DNA of 64,000 nt from Thalassomonas sp. M1454 (GTDB lineage Bacteria > Pseudomonadota > Gammaproteobacteria > Enterobacterales > Alteromonadaceae), in assembly GCF_007097525.1 (NCBI RefSeq), contig NZ_VKDD01000002.1:620001-684000 (forward strand), given 5' to 3'. Made by a program: the position numbers and the translations under genes. The notes beneath the pieces were generated by a model that saw nothing but the letters and a program-made list of their open reading frames with translations, did not search any database and was not told where the DNA came from. This document shows, one piece after another, positions 36,125 to 44,960 of the stretch (within the stretch, counting starts at the first letter, position 1; every line of letters begins with the position of its first letter).

Positions 36125-36495
36125 TTAGTTGGCGTAGGCGTGGGTTTCGCAAAAATCCCTTTATCTTTTTTAGTTAGAATCACTCCATCGATTACCATAG
36201 TCCATTTTTCATCCACATAGGTAGGTGGGCTATTAATTGCAAAAGTAAATAGATAGCCTGACACAAATTCTTTATCGGTAAATTCAGTTATAGGCATGTT
36301 TATTTTTGAGTTACCGCCATCATCAGACCTAGCATAATTAAACGTTCCACTAGGCCAAATGGTCATTGAAACAAACACTCTACCTTCGCGGGCGCTTTCC
36401 CAAAAGCCAATATAATTTTGCTTGTCTGCTGGTAAGTTTGTCGCACATCCTGTTATACAAAAAGTGATCAACAGTATTAAAACTTTAGAATCCAT
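36121..36495 (-). CDS. Predicted lipoprotein, unknown
   Basis: A 124-residue protein with a lipoprotein signal (hydrophobic stretch then ITGC, lipidated Cys at residue 17). The mature part (IGFWESAREGRVFVSMTIWPSG...) suggests a small beta-barrel domain of the lipocalin-like or DUF-type group. It ends in a Pro-Thr tail (KPTPTPTN). Convergent with bioD, sharing 4 nt including both stop codons. Confidence 0.75.
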   Translation of the reverse strand: MDSKVLILLITFCITGCATNLPADKQNYIGFWESAREGRVFVSMTIWPSGTFNYARSDDGGNSKINMPITEFTDKEFVSGYLFTFAINSPPTYVDEKWTMVIDGVILTKKDKGIFAKPTPTPTN

Positions 36496-36646
36496 CCTGA
36501 TCTAATTGCCTCTTTTTTTTATTTTAAAACTTAATATAGTACTGTAATAGAATAAGTTCAAGCAACTAAGTGCTTAGTTAGATAAGGATAACTTGTTCTA
36601 TTAATGGCTGTTTTTAAGGAGGTTTTTGCTGAGTATTGGAAAAGTA

Positions 36647-36673
36647 GGCTGTTATAAACGTTTAATAACAGCC
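36647..36673 (-). terminator. Stem-loop after pepE
   Basis: GGCTGTTAT and ATAACAGCC enclose AAACGTTTA, forming an almost perfect 27-nt palindrome 8 nt after the pepE stop. The following T-run is short (TACTTTT), so termination is probable but not certain. Confidence 0.5.
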
Positions 36674-36680
36674 GTTATAA

Positions 36681-37385
36681 TTATAGTAAATAACTTAAGT
36701 CTGTTTCGGCATTAACTATCTGTTTATCTTGGTTTGAAAATAAATAGCCTACATCAGGGCCAATTAAACTAAGTTTATTATTACTTAGTTTTAACGCTGT
36801 ACCTTCAACAATACCAACGATATAAGTCTCAGGGTTCAGTACCATAAACTCACTTAGTCGCTGTTCGCGCGTTTCTCCGTTAAAACCTGGAGGGTTATAA
36901 TCTGTGTAGTGGGGGTTCAATTGCACAGGTATTAAATTTAACGCATCGAAACTAGGTGGCTGAATAATCGGCATGTCATTAGTCGTTCTTATCGTCATGC
37001 CGGCAATGTTCGAACCTGCACTCCATCCTATATAAGGTGTACCTGAGTTTACTTTTTCTTGAATCGCTGGAATAAGATTGTTTTGGTAAAGCTCATTTAA
37101 TAAATTGAAGGTATTTCCGCCCCCGACTAAAATTGCTTTTGCATTGTTTATTGCTGCAACTGGATCAGCAAAGCTATGAATACCTTTTACCGAAACGTTA
37201 ATATCGGTAAGTGCATCTGCTACTTTGTCGGTGTAGTCATCATTTGACATTGTTACGCCTGCAAAAGGGATAAAAATAACTTCATCAATTGTATTTAGAT
37301 GATCGCTGATCATGGCTTTTGCATGGTCTAAATAAGCAGTGTCACCAACACGAGAGCTGCTTAATAGTAATAAGTTCTTATTCAT
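36681..37385 (-). CDS. pepE: Dipeptidase E (Asp-specific, family S51)
   Basis: Cytosolic serine peptidase cleaving Asp-X dipeptides. 234 residues; the nucleophile elbow GWSAGSNIAG (Ser about 122), VGGGNTFNLL before it and LNPHYTDYNPPGFNGETREQR after it are family hallmarks. 57 bp downstream of the HicB gene on the same strand. Confidence 0.92.
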   Translation of the reverse strand: MNKNLLLLSSSRVGDTAYLDHAKAMISDHLNTIDEVIFIPFAGVTMSNDDYTDKVADALTDINVSVKGIHSFADPVAAINNAKAILVGGGNTFNLLNELYQNNLIPAIQEKVNSGTPYIGWSAGSNIAGMTIRTTNDMPIIQPPSFDALNLIPVQLNPHYTDYNPPGFNGETREQRLSEFMVLNPETYIVGIVEGTALKLSNNKLSLIGPDVGYLFSNQDKQIVNAETDLSYLL

Positions 37386-37442
37386 TTATATTCTTCTTTT
37401 ACTTCTATAAAAAGTTAACCGCCCAATTATACCAATAGTTAA

Positions 37443-37868
37443 TTAGTGATGTTCTACTGTTTTGCTTTTATTTAACTCATTAATAGCAGCTAAAGCTAAA
37501 AATCCCGAGCGTGTTTTATGGTTGGCATCTATTGCTACCGCGTCATCAATTTTCTTTATTAACAGCTCTGGTAGGGTAACGTTTATTTTATGACTCTTGC
37601 CAAGAAAAGGGGTTATATCTAAATCAACAACAGCCCAAACACCACCTCTATATTCCATTTTTGAAACATGAGTTTCAAAGGTTGAAGCACTTGGAATATC
37701 TTCACCGTATTCGGCTAATAATGACAGGTGTGATTCTATAACCGCAATGATCTCATTTAAAGCATCATCCATAGATTTTGCTCTGCATGTACAACCTGGA
37801 AGATCAGGTACTGTTACTTTGTAATCGCTCGATTCAGGGTTAAATAATAAAACAATAGGGAAGCGCAT
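37443..37868 (-). CDS. HicB family antitoxin-like protein, no HicA partner
   Basis: About 141 residues. The N-terminal part (FPIVLLFNPESSDYKVTVPDLPGC, through EIIAVIESHLSLLAEYGEDIP) is the partly degenerate RNase-H-like HicB domain, and the end (INVTLPELLIKKIDDAV..TRSGFLALAAINEL) is a ribbon-helix-helix DNA-binding segment. ATG 37868 is preferred over TTG 37880. A hicA toxin would normally be adjacent; there is no ORF of 60 codons on the upstream side and only 57 bp on the other. It is therefore an orphan, perhaps working as a regulator. Confidence 0.82.
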   Translation of the reverse strand: MRFPIVLLFNPESSDYKVTVPDLPGCTCRAKSMDDALNEIIAVIESHLSLLAEYGEDIPSASTFETHVSKMEYRGGVWAVVDLDITPFLGKSHKINVTLPELLIKKIDDAVAIDANHKTRSGFLALAAINELNKSKTVEHH

Positions 37869-37880
37869 AATGGTTCTCAA

Positions 37881-38671
37881 AGATAATTAAATCAAAATTT
37901 AGATAACTCTAGCAACCCTACAATATAAAATCAACTAGACTCTGGTAACTCTATGCGAAATAACTCAACACACCCCAATAACTCCAAGCTATACCTACTA
38001 GTGAACTCTGGTAACTCTATAGTGATTGGTGTGAATACTTACCTACCTTATAGTTATCTACAGTAAGGCAATTTAATTTTAGAGCTTATAAACATTGAGT
38101 TTCAGCAATTAGAATTATGACGTTATACAGAATTTATCCACAAATAAAATGTCAATCACCTAGTTGGGGTTATTAGATTCCTTTGCTGATATTTTAGACA
38201 TTATAAATAAAGTGAAATATGGTTTGTTTTTAGAAATATATTAGCGAAATTAAAATATGATTAATGTTGGGATTTGTTAAATTTAAAGGAAGAATTGTTT
38301 TGATTTTCAAATTAAATATCAGGGTGTTTTTACGTGTGTTTTTTTTAATTTTTGAGGATGCCAATCTTATTACTAATTAAGATGATTTTTAAACAAATGA
38401 AGCAAGTATCTGGGTGGATATAGCTACAAATATAATGTGGAAAATATGATGGCATTTTGAATAGCTAAGTTAGGTACCTAAATATTTTTCATGACATGAA
38501 TTAAACATCGATTAGTTTAAAATTAATACGTTTTATATCAAGCTCATTTAATACTAAAGTTAGCTAACGGTGTTAGAAGGGAATGTAAATTTTGTTATCG
38601 CTATAGATTTGTAATGGAAGTAGTTAAAGGAAGTAAAATAGTTCATAGAAGCTATTTCAGTAAAGTTTAAA
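37881..38671. other. 790-bp stretch without genes
   Basis: AT-rich, no ORF above 60 codons. It contains an exact 16-bp direct repeat ACTCTGGTAACTCTAT at 37939-37954 and 38005-38020, with a looser relative (AACTCTAGCAACCCTA) at 37905-37920, all upstream of the hicB-like gene. The remainder (38100-38671) shows no structure that I can name; a decayed gene is possible. Confidence 0.5.
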
Positions 38672-38748
38672 TGGTCGGGATGACAAGATTCGAACTTGTG
38701 ACCTCACGCCCCCCAGGCGCACGCGCTACCAAGCTGCGCTACACCCCG
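38672..38748 (-). tRNA. tRNA-Pro (anticodon GGG)
   Basis: 77 nt including an encoded CCA end. Acceptor CGGGGTG pairs with CATCCCG (one G-U); D-arm GCGC AGCTTGGTA GCGC; anticodon loop CTGGGGG with anticodon GGG; T-loop TTCGAAT. The anticodon stem TGCGC/GCGTG has two G-U pairs. Confidence 0.93.
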
Positions 38749-38803
38749 ACACGGGTTTCCAAAAGAGGAGTTGATATTGTTAAAGATATTGCTTGCTAAT
38801 GCA

Positions 38804-38845
38804 ACGAATTAATAAGCCTAAAAGCTTGATTGCCTATTAATTCGT
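38804..38845 (-). terminator. Stem-loop after yejM
   Basis: ACGAATTAATA (38804-38814) and TATTAATTCGT (38835-38845) form a perfect 11-bp stem with a 20-nt loop, 16 nt after the yejM stop and before tRNA-Pro. No clear T-run. Confidence 0.4.
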
Positions 38846-38860
38846 CGTGTTAGAGGAAGG

Positions 38861-40543
38861 TTATTTAGTTTGCGTAGAGTTATTTTTACTAAATTTGTTG
38901 ATGTATTGAACGCCATCTATCATTAGAGGGAAGTTTGAACTTTCCGAAATTAACGTTTCTAAGTGTATTGAATAGCTTTCGAAATTACCTTGCTGGTCGA
39001 TAAATACTGTTTTGTCTTTTTTAAAGACCATTAAACCAGAGTCCATAGTATTGGCTATTATTCTATCATCACGTAAACGGTACAGGTTTTTACCACTACT
39101 GTAACTGCCATAAGTTAAATCACATTTAAGCCAGTCTCTCATTAGCGTTGGTTGTATATCCATAGGACTTGATAGCTGAGTTACTTTTTCAGCATCTCTT
39201 TGTGGCCATATAAGTAATGATGGCTTGTTTTGGAAGCTGCTCTCTTTGCTTAGATTACCTATTGAACTAATGAAGATAATGTCTTTAGTTTGCTTTTGCT
39301 GTTGAGCAAGTAATAGGGCATTCACAAATAACTCATACTGATAGTCTGATTTACCGCTGAAGTAAAATACTTGCAAGCCTGGTGCATAACCATTAAGTTT
39401 ATCGGCAAATACAAATTCAGAGATATCTTTGTGTTGTTGAGTATCACTAAATAAACGCTCAATATTACCTGGTACTGAATTAATTTCTTTATCACCGATA
39501 AAGCTAACCAATGAGCTTTCCATTTCAAGTGTATTTAATTGCTGTAATAACACCGGAGCTTTATCTTGATTATATATTCCATGCTTATAGATAGTCGGCA
39601 AGGAATAAAACAAATTAAACCATGCGTTTTTATTAACCGCACTATCCATATGATTAAAAAATTGAGTTGGTTTTACTTGCGAACGAGCCTTAAATTGTTT
39701 TATTTGGTTATTGCTAAGAGTTTTCTCATTAAGTACTAATATTACCGATTGCTTTGGCTTTTCTTGTGATTGACATTGATCGGTAACTTCTAAATAGCTA
39801 GGTACTTCTAAATTAAAACTAATAGGGCTATTTTTACGTTGTTCATAGTCATCACGATTAAATAAGCCATATTTTGTTAAAAGCGTTTTAGCTGTTGCAG
39901 GGTAAGAGTATGGCAAAACTGTGTCTTGACGTAATACGTTATATTCGAGTTTTGCATCCGCCCATACATGTATAAAGTGGCTTACAAAGAAAGATGCGAT
40001 TAATCCAAATACAAAAAAACGGGGAAAACGTCTGTTTTTTAGCTCGCGTAAATGGCGCCAAGCATAATTACTTACCACTAATTCATAAATTAATATCGCA
40101 ACAAAAGAAAATATGGCAACCCCAGAAAATGACATACTGTTATTGCGCATTTGTTCTTTAAGCAAGTTTACTATTTGACTAGTGGATGAAATATTAAGGT
40201 GATAGCCTAACTGCGAGTAGGTAAAGCCATCAAGTACAAGTAATGTTAGGGCTGCAGTGAAAATAACTGAAGCTGCACCTCGTATAAAATTGGTCCTTGG
40301 AAATAACAGTGTTAAAGGGAAAACAGTAAGGACAAAGCAAATAAAGGTAAGAAAAGCCATGTGACTAAACCAGTTAGTCAGCATATAAATTTTACCTATA
40401 ACACCTTCAGGAACGCCTTCGGCATCTAAAAATATAATAGCGATTAAAATTGCCGCTATTATATTGAAAAAAGTAAACCAATGACCCCAGCTGATCAGAT
40501 GTAATAAACGCTTACTATAAGAACTATTTTCGTTACTAACCAT
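38861..40543 (-). CDS. yejM: YejM/LapC-like inner-membrane sulfatase-fold protein
   Basis: Homologue of E. coli YejM (PbgA, LapC), which senses periplasmic LPS and controls LpxC turnover through LapB. 560 residues versus 586 in E. coli. Five N-terminal membrane segments (residues ~18-37, 50-75, 85-105, 138-157, 175-193; DUF3413) precede a periplasmic domain of the alkaline-phosphatase superfamily, in which I see no catalytic Thr/Ser motif, as in the inactive E. coli protein. Located 20 nt after yejL, as in E. coli. Confidence 0.88.
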   Translation of the reverse strand: MVSNENSSYSKRLLHLISWGHWFTFFNIIAAILIAIIFLDAEGVPEGVIGKIYMLTNWFSHMAFLTFICFVLTVFPLTLLFPRTNFIRGAASVIFTAALTLLVLDGFTYSQLGYHLNISSTSQIVNLLKEQMRNNSMSFSGVAIFSFVAILIYELVVSNYAWRHLRELKNRRFPRFFVFGLIASFFVSHFIHVWADAKLEYNVLRQDTVLPYSYPATAKTLLTKYGLFNRDDYEQRKNSPISFNLEVPSYLEVTDQCQSQEKPKQSVILVLNEKTLSNNQIKQFKARSQVKPTQFFNHMDSAVNKNAWFNLFYSLPTIYKHGIYNQDKAPVLLQQLNTLEMESSLVSFIGDKEINSVPGNIERLFSDTQQHKDISEFVFADKLNGYAPGLQVFYFSGKSDYQYELFVNALLLAQQQKQTKDIIFISSIGNLSKESSFQNKPSLLIWPQRDAEKVTQLSSPMDIQPTLMRDWLKCDLTYGSYSSGKNLYRLRDDRIIANTMDSGLMVFKKDKTVFIDQQGNFESYSIHLETLISESSNFPLMIDGVQYINKFSKNNSTQTK

Positions 40544-40563
40544 TATTTATTATCGCAAATATG

Positions 40564-40782
40564 TTATTTTGTTTTTATTGAACGCTGTAAAGCGCTTGCA
40601 AATGAATTCGAGATAGCTTCTCTTTGGCTTTCTGGAACTTGATTATTTATAATGGTGGAAATTGTATTTCCTAAGCACATAAGTGCTAAATCTGTAGACG
40701 CTTCTTCATTAACAAGTATATCAAGTAAATCTTGGATGATTTTTTCTACACGTTCGTTAGAATATTTTGAGACAATAGGCAT
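40564..40782 (-). CDS. yejL: YejL family protein (DUF1414)
   Basis: A 72-residue protein beginning [20 protein letters not shown] and ending [14 protein letters not shown], matching E. coli YejL. The frame is open further upstream (to 40884), but family length and start residue support the ATG at 40782. Role unknown; gene order yejL-yejM is conserved. Confidence 0.88.
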   Translation of the reverse strand: MPIVSKYSNERVEKIIQDLLDILVNEEASTDLALMCLGNTISTIINNQVPESQREAISNSFASALQRSIKTK

Positions 40783-40938
40783 TATTTTATTAAAAGATCC
40801 TGTAAGTAGGTTAACGATTATCATTAACCGATTATGAATTATCCGCCAGTTTATCAAATGCTTGCGCAATATAAAACTGAACATTAATTACTATTATAAC
40901 CCTTATCCACAATAAATAAGAAAATCTGACAAATTATT

Positions 40939-41982
40939 ATGAGTTTAATTATACACAACATAGATCTGCACTACCTTTCAAAAGCAGAAAATGACCCAAC
41001 GGTAACACTTAAAGCAAGTGCTGGACCTATTGAAGTTACACCTAAAATGGAAGGGTTTGTTGAGTCTTTGCATAACATCTATAACAGTAAAGCAAGCAAA
41101 GCCTTTGGTGGTTTTAAAACAGAGCCTATGGATGGTTTTGAAAAACCTTTTGATCATTTGCTAGAAGATTATTTACAAAATGAAGCTGACTTCATTCCTT
41201 TTTCAAACCAAGCAAGCATGCGCTTAAAAACTGAATTAGAAAAATATGAGTTAGCAGAAACGGGTTATTTAGTTACTTGTCATTATGAAATGCTTGGTGG
41301 TAAATACCTTATAGTGGCGTTACTACCAATCACAGAGCATTACTTTGTTGATGGTGAATTAAATATTTCAGCCGACCAACATATAGACACTTCTAAGGTT
41401 CAATTAGCTGCTCGTATCGATTTATTTGCTTATCGAGATAACAAAGAAGCAGGCCGCTACATCTCATTTATAAAAGGGCGTGCAGGTAGAAAAGTTTCAG
41501 ATTTTTTCTTAGATTTTTTAAATTGTGAAGAAGGCGTTAATCCAAAACAGCAGTCGGAAGTTTTAGTTCAAGCGGTAGAAGACTTTGTCAGTGTTAATCA
41601 ACTTAACGCCGATGAAAAACAAACAACCCGTAAAGAGTTATTATCTTACTGTAAAGAGCAGCAACAAACGGGCAAAGAAGTTGACTTAAAGGAGCTATCA
41701 CAAGCAATTCCGCATGAGGAAAATGGTGAAGAATTCTTTAACTTCTGTAAAGCAAATGATTATGAAATAGAAGAGTCATTCCCTCATGATCAAACGGTAA
41801 TTAATAAAGTGACTAAGTATTCTGGATACGGTGCTGGTATAAGTGTCAGTTTTGAGCGTTCGCACTTTGGCACAGATGTTACTTATAACCCGGTAAAAGG
41901 TTCTTTAACAATACATAAAGTGCCACCAAATTTGAAAGACCAATTAATGAAACTTCTTGCAAGTGAAGAAACAGAAGATTAA
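40939..41982 (+). CDS. yejK: Nucleoid-associated protein YejK (NdpA)
   Basis: Nucleoid-associated protein of 347 residues (E. coli 335). Typical start IIHNIDLHYLSKAENDPTVTL and the later LDFLNCEEGVNPKQQSE are visible. Divergent from yejL-yejM across about 150 bp, as in E. coli. Confidence 0.92.
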   Translation: MSLIIHNIDLHYLSKAENDPTVTLKASAGPIEVTPKMEGFVESLHNIYNSKASKAFGGFKTEPMDGFEKPFDHLLEDYLQNEADFIPFSNQASMRLKTELEKYELAETGYLVTCHYEMLGGKYLIVALLPITEHYFVDGELNISADQHIDTSKVQLAARIDLFAYRDNKEAGRYISFIKGRAGRKVSDFFLDFLNCEEGVNPKQQSEVLVQAVEDFVSVNQLNADEKQTTRKELLSYCKEQQQTGKEVDLKELSQAIPHEENGEEFFNFCKANDYEIEESFPHDQTVINKVTKYSGYGAGISVSFERSHFGTDVTYNPVKGSLTIHKVPPNLKDQLMKLLASEETED

Positions 41983-42138
41983 TTGCAGATTATTCAACTA
42001 ATAGCGAGTGTAATTCTTGCCTTGTAGACTAGCTACAGGTAGGATCTCGTTATATTTTACGCAGACAAAATTTACAGGTTCAGTTTCATTATAAAGCGAT
42101 TAGCTAACTAAGATATTGAACCCAAAAAAAGGCAAATT

Positions 42139-43167
42139 ATGACAACTTTAACTATTACTCGCCCAGATGACTGGCATGTACATTTACGTGACGGTGATTT
42201 ATTAAAAGATACCGTGAATGATATTGGCCGATATTTTGGCCGCGCCATCATTATGCCAAACCTTGTTCCTCCAGTAATGAATGCCGAGCAAGCACAGGCT
42301 TACCATGATCGAATTCAAGCGGTTAATACTCATAAGCAATTTCAGCCTTTAATGGTGTTATACCTTACAGACAACACAACGGTTGAAGATATTAAGCAAG
42401 CTAAAGCTTCTGGTATAGTGTACGCTGCAAAACTTTACCCTGCAGGTGCTACAACTAATTCAGACTCTGGCGTAACAGATATAAATAATATCTACCCAGT
42501 ATTAGAAGCAATGCAGGAAGCAGGCTTACCATTACTTTTACATGGTGAAGTAACAGACAACGACATTGACATTTTTGATCGTGAAAGAGTTTATATCGAT
42601 AGAATTTTAACGCCTGTAGTTAAAGATTTTCCTAAGTTACGCATAGTACTAGAGCATATTACTACTAAAGATGCGGTTGACTTTGTTATGAGTGCAGGTG
42701 AAAACGTTGCAGCTACAATTACAGCTCATCACTTATTATTTAACCGTAACCATATGTTAGTTGGCGGTATTCGTCCGCATTACTTCTGTTTACCTATTTT
42801 AAAGCGTAACACTCATCAAGAAGCCTTGATTAAAGCTGCTACTAGCGGTAATTCAAAGTTTTTCTTAGGTACTGATTCTGCGCCACATATTAAAGGCAAT
42901 AAAGAAAATGCTTGTGGTTGTGCTGGTTCATATACAGCGCATGCTGCAATTGAGTTATATGCCGAAGTATTTGAACAAGAAAATGCTTTAGATAAGCTTG
43001 AAGCTTTTGCCAGTCATAATGGCCCTGACTTTTACCAATTACCACGCCATGAAGATACAATCACGCTTAGCAAAGAAAGCTGGGATGTACCTGAAACCAT
43101 GCCTTTAGGTAACGATGTCGTTGTTCCTATTCGCGCAGGCGAGCAAATTTTATGGAAAGTTAAATAG
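42139..43167 (+). CDS. pyrC: Dihydroorotase
   Basis: Cyclises carbamoyl-aspartate to dihydroorotate in pyrimidine synthesis. 342 residues, the class II length. Zinc ligands: H13 and H15 in [10 protein letters not shown], the carboxylated Lys in [13 protein letters not shown] (about 98), His in LLHGEVTD and [10 protein letters not shown], and Asp in LGTDSAPH. Followed after 8 nt by the pterin-synthase-like gene. Confidence 0.97.
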   Translation: MTTLTITRPDDWHVHLRDGDLLKDTVNDIGRYFGRAIIMPNLVPPVMNAEQAQAYHDRIQAVNTHKQFQPLMVLYLTDNTTVEDIKQAKASGIVYAAKLYPAGATTNSDSGVTDINNIYPVLEAMQEAGLPLLLHGEVTDNDIDIFDRERVYIDRILTPVVKDFPKLRIVLEHITTKDAVDFVMSAGENVAATITAHHLLFNRNHMLVGGIRPHYFCLPILKRNTHQEALIKAATSGNSKFFLGTDSAPHIKGNKENACGCAGSYTAHAAIELYAEVFEQENALDKLEAFASHNGPDFYQLPRHEDTITLSKESWDVPETMPLGNDVVVPIRAGEQILWKVK

Positions 43168-43175
43168 GACTTATC

Positions 43176-44063
43176 ATGAAAAGCATGCAATTGTTTGTAA
43201 ATGATTTAACCGTTATTGATTTCTCCTACCTTTGTAGTGACAGGGGAGTCGTTGGTGAAAGTTGGATTGTTGATGTATTGCTTTCTGGCGATTTAAATGC
43301 TGAAAGTATGGTTCTTGATTTTGGTATTGTTAAAAAGCAAATCAAAGCCATTATTGATGAAGCTGTAGATCATAAATTAGTTTTACCTATGCAAAACCCT
43401 GATTTAAAAGTGACTGAATCACATCGTGATAACCATCTTTTTGTCGATTTTGACATTACAGACAATGAATTGTATTTACATTCTCCGGCGCAAGCATTTG
43501 CTCAGATAGATACTGATAAAATCACTGAAGAATCAGTTACGCGTTACCTTGAAGTTGTTATAAAACAACAGCTTCCGGAGAACGTGCAAGGGCTAACATT
43601 AAACTTAAGACCAGAGAAAATTGAGGGTAGTTACTACCATTACACTCATGGTTTAAAGAAACATGATGGTAATTGTCAAAGAATAGCGCATGGTCATCGC
43701 TCTACTATAAACATTTTTGAAAATGATATTCGCAGTGTTGAGCTTGAACAAAAGTGGTGTAAACGATGGCAGGATATTTATCTTGCCAGCGATGTTGATA
43801 GTATTAAATTAGAACAAGTTGAGCTTTCAATTCAGGCGAAATCTAAATTGCAGCCCGATCACCAATTCTTTTCTTACTACGCTCCTCAAGGTCGATTTGA
43901 TATAGCAGTACGTAACAAAAGATTAGAAGTGGTTGATTGTGATTCAACGGTAGAATTACTAGCAGATTATATTGCTAGGCAGTTAAAACAAGAAAATTTA
44001 AATAACACTTACAAAGTTGTTGCTTTTGAAGGTGTTGGTAAAGGAGCTATAGCGAGTGTTTAA
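43176..44063 (+). CDS. Two-domain 6-pyruvoyl-tetrahydropterin synthase-like protein
   Basis: A 295-residue protein with two tunnelling-fold halves. The first (LTVIDFSYLCSDRGVVGESW..., residues 6-75) resembles the PTPS/QueD start but lacks the zinc His. The second (about 155-260) contains NCQRIAHGHRSTINIFEND, giving Cys, His and His as expected for a zinc site. Such duplicated proteins are annotated as PTPS family; true activity (queuosine, folate or other) is unknown. It ends with an 8-nt overlap with the M23 gene. Confidence 0.78.
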   Translation: MKSMQLFVNDLTVIDFSYLCSDRGVVGESWIVDVLLSGDLNAESMVLDFGIVKKQIKAIIDEAVDHKLVLPMQNPDLKVTESHRDNHLFVDFDITDNELYLHSPAQAFAQIDTDKITEESVTRYLEVVIKQQLPENVQGLTLNLRPEKIEGSYYHYTHGLKKHDGNCQRIAHGHRSTINIFENDIRSVELEQKWCKRWQDIYLASDVDSIKLEQVELSIQAKSKLQPDHQFFSYYAPQGRFDIAVRNKRLEVVDCDSTVELLADYIARQLKQENLNNTYKVVAFEGVGKGAIASV

Positions 44064-44907
44064 AAGAAATAGCATAAAAACTATATTAGCAGCGGTATCA
44101 TTATTTGCAGTAGCTAATGTTAGTTATGCCAAGGTTGCTTTTCAACTTGAAGGTGATGTAACTCAAGGTAGCTTGCTTGTTGGTAAAACGAGCCCGACTA
44201 GTCAGGTGTTTTATGACGAAACGCCACTTAAACTTTCTCGCCATGGTTATTTCACTTTTGGTTTTTCACGTGATGATGTAGAAACGCATAAGCTTTATAT
44301 TAAAGCTAAAAATGGTGAAGACTTAACACAATACTTAACGCCTAAAAAGCGTGAATATAATATTCAAAAAGTAGAAGGCATTGATAAAAAAATCATGCAA
44401 CCAAGTGAGGAAGCTCTTAAACGTATTGCTCAAGACTCAATACAAATAAGGGCTGCAAGGGCGGTTGCATCTGATAATATCGATTTCGCTCATGGCTTCA
44501 AAGCCCCAGCAAAAGGTCGTATTACCGGAGTTTACGGTAGCCAGAGATTTTATAATGGTGTTCCTAAAAATCCTCATTTTGGATTAGATTATGCTGGACC
44601 TACAGGAACATTAGTTAAAGCACCAGCTGCAGGTATCGTTACTTTATGGGTACCTGATATGTTTTATTCTGGAGGTACACTGATCATTGATCATGGCCAT
44701 GGAGTTACTTCAACATTTTTGCACTTAAGTGGCTCAAAAGTTAAAGTTGGCGATCATGTTAAGCAAGGTCAAAATGTTGCCATGATAGGTTCGACAGGGC
44801 GTTCAACTGGCCCGCATTTAGATTGGCGTATTAACTGGCATGATGTTCGTTTAGATCCCGCTCTTGCTTTAAAATTACCAAATTTCCATACCTACAAAAA
44901 GAAATAA
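44056..44907 (+). CDS. M23 family peptidoglycan-peptidase-like protein
   Basis: Exported, 283 residues; GTG start, signal peptide of about 25 residues ending VSYA. The LytM domain occupies about 150-280: HFGLDYAGPTG supplies His and Asp of HxxxD, and HGHGVTSTFLHLS follows. The last motif reads GPHLDWRINW, where the usual HxH is HxD, so one zinc ligand is replaced by Asp. It may still bind zinc, or it may be a non-catalytic activator like EnvC/NlpD. Translationally coupled to the pterin-synthase-like gene. Confidence 0.85.
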   Translation: MFKRNSIKTILAAVSLFAVANVSYAKVAFQLEGDVTQGSLLVGKTSPTSQVFYDETPLKLSRHGYFTFGFSRDDVETHKLYIKAKNGEDLTQYLTPKKREYNIQKVEGIDKKIMQPSEEALKRIAQDSIQIRAARAVASDNIDFAHGFKAPAKGRITGVYGSQRFYNGVPKNPHFGLDYAGPTGTLVKAPAAGIVTLWVPDMFYSGGTLIIDHGHGVTSTFLHLSGSKVKVGDHVKQGQNVAMIGSTGRSTGPHLDWRINWHDVRLDPALALKLPNFHTYKKK

Positions 44908-44914
44908 AAACAAT

Positions 44915-44952
44915 GAGTTACGATGATTTCTGTTAAGGTATTATCGTAACTC
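44915..44952 (+). terminator. Stem-loop terminator between the M23 gene and the recombinase
   Basis: GAGTTACGAT (44915-44924) and ATCGTAACTC (44943-44952): 10-bp perfect stem, 18-nt loop, then GTTAATTTTTAT. Lies between convergent genes. Confidence 0.6.
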
Positions 44953-44960
44953 GTTAATTT

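Noticed and set aside
38672-38748. tRNA-Pro as an integration site for a mobile element
   Set aside because: No direct repeat of the tRNA 3' end and no integrase is adjacent; the nearby empty stretch has no mobile genes.
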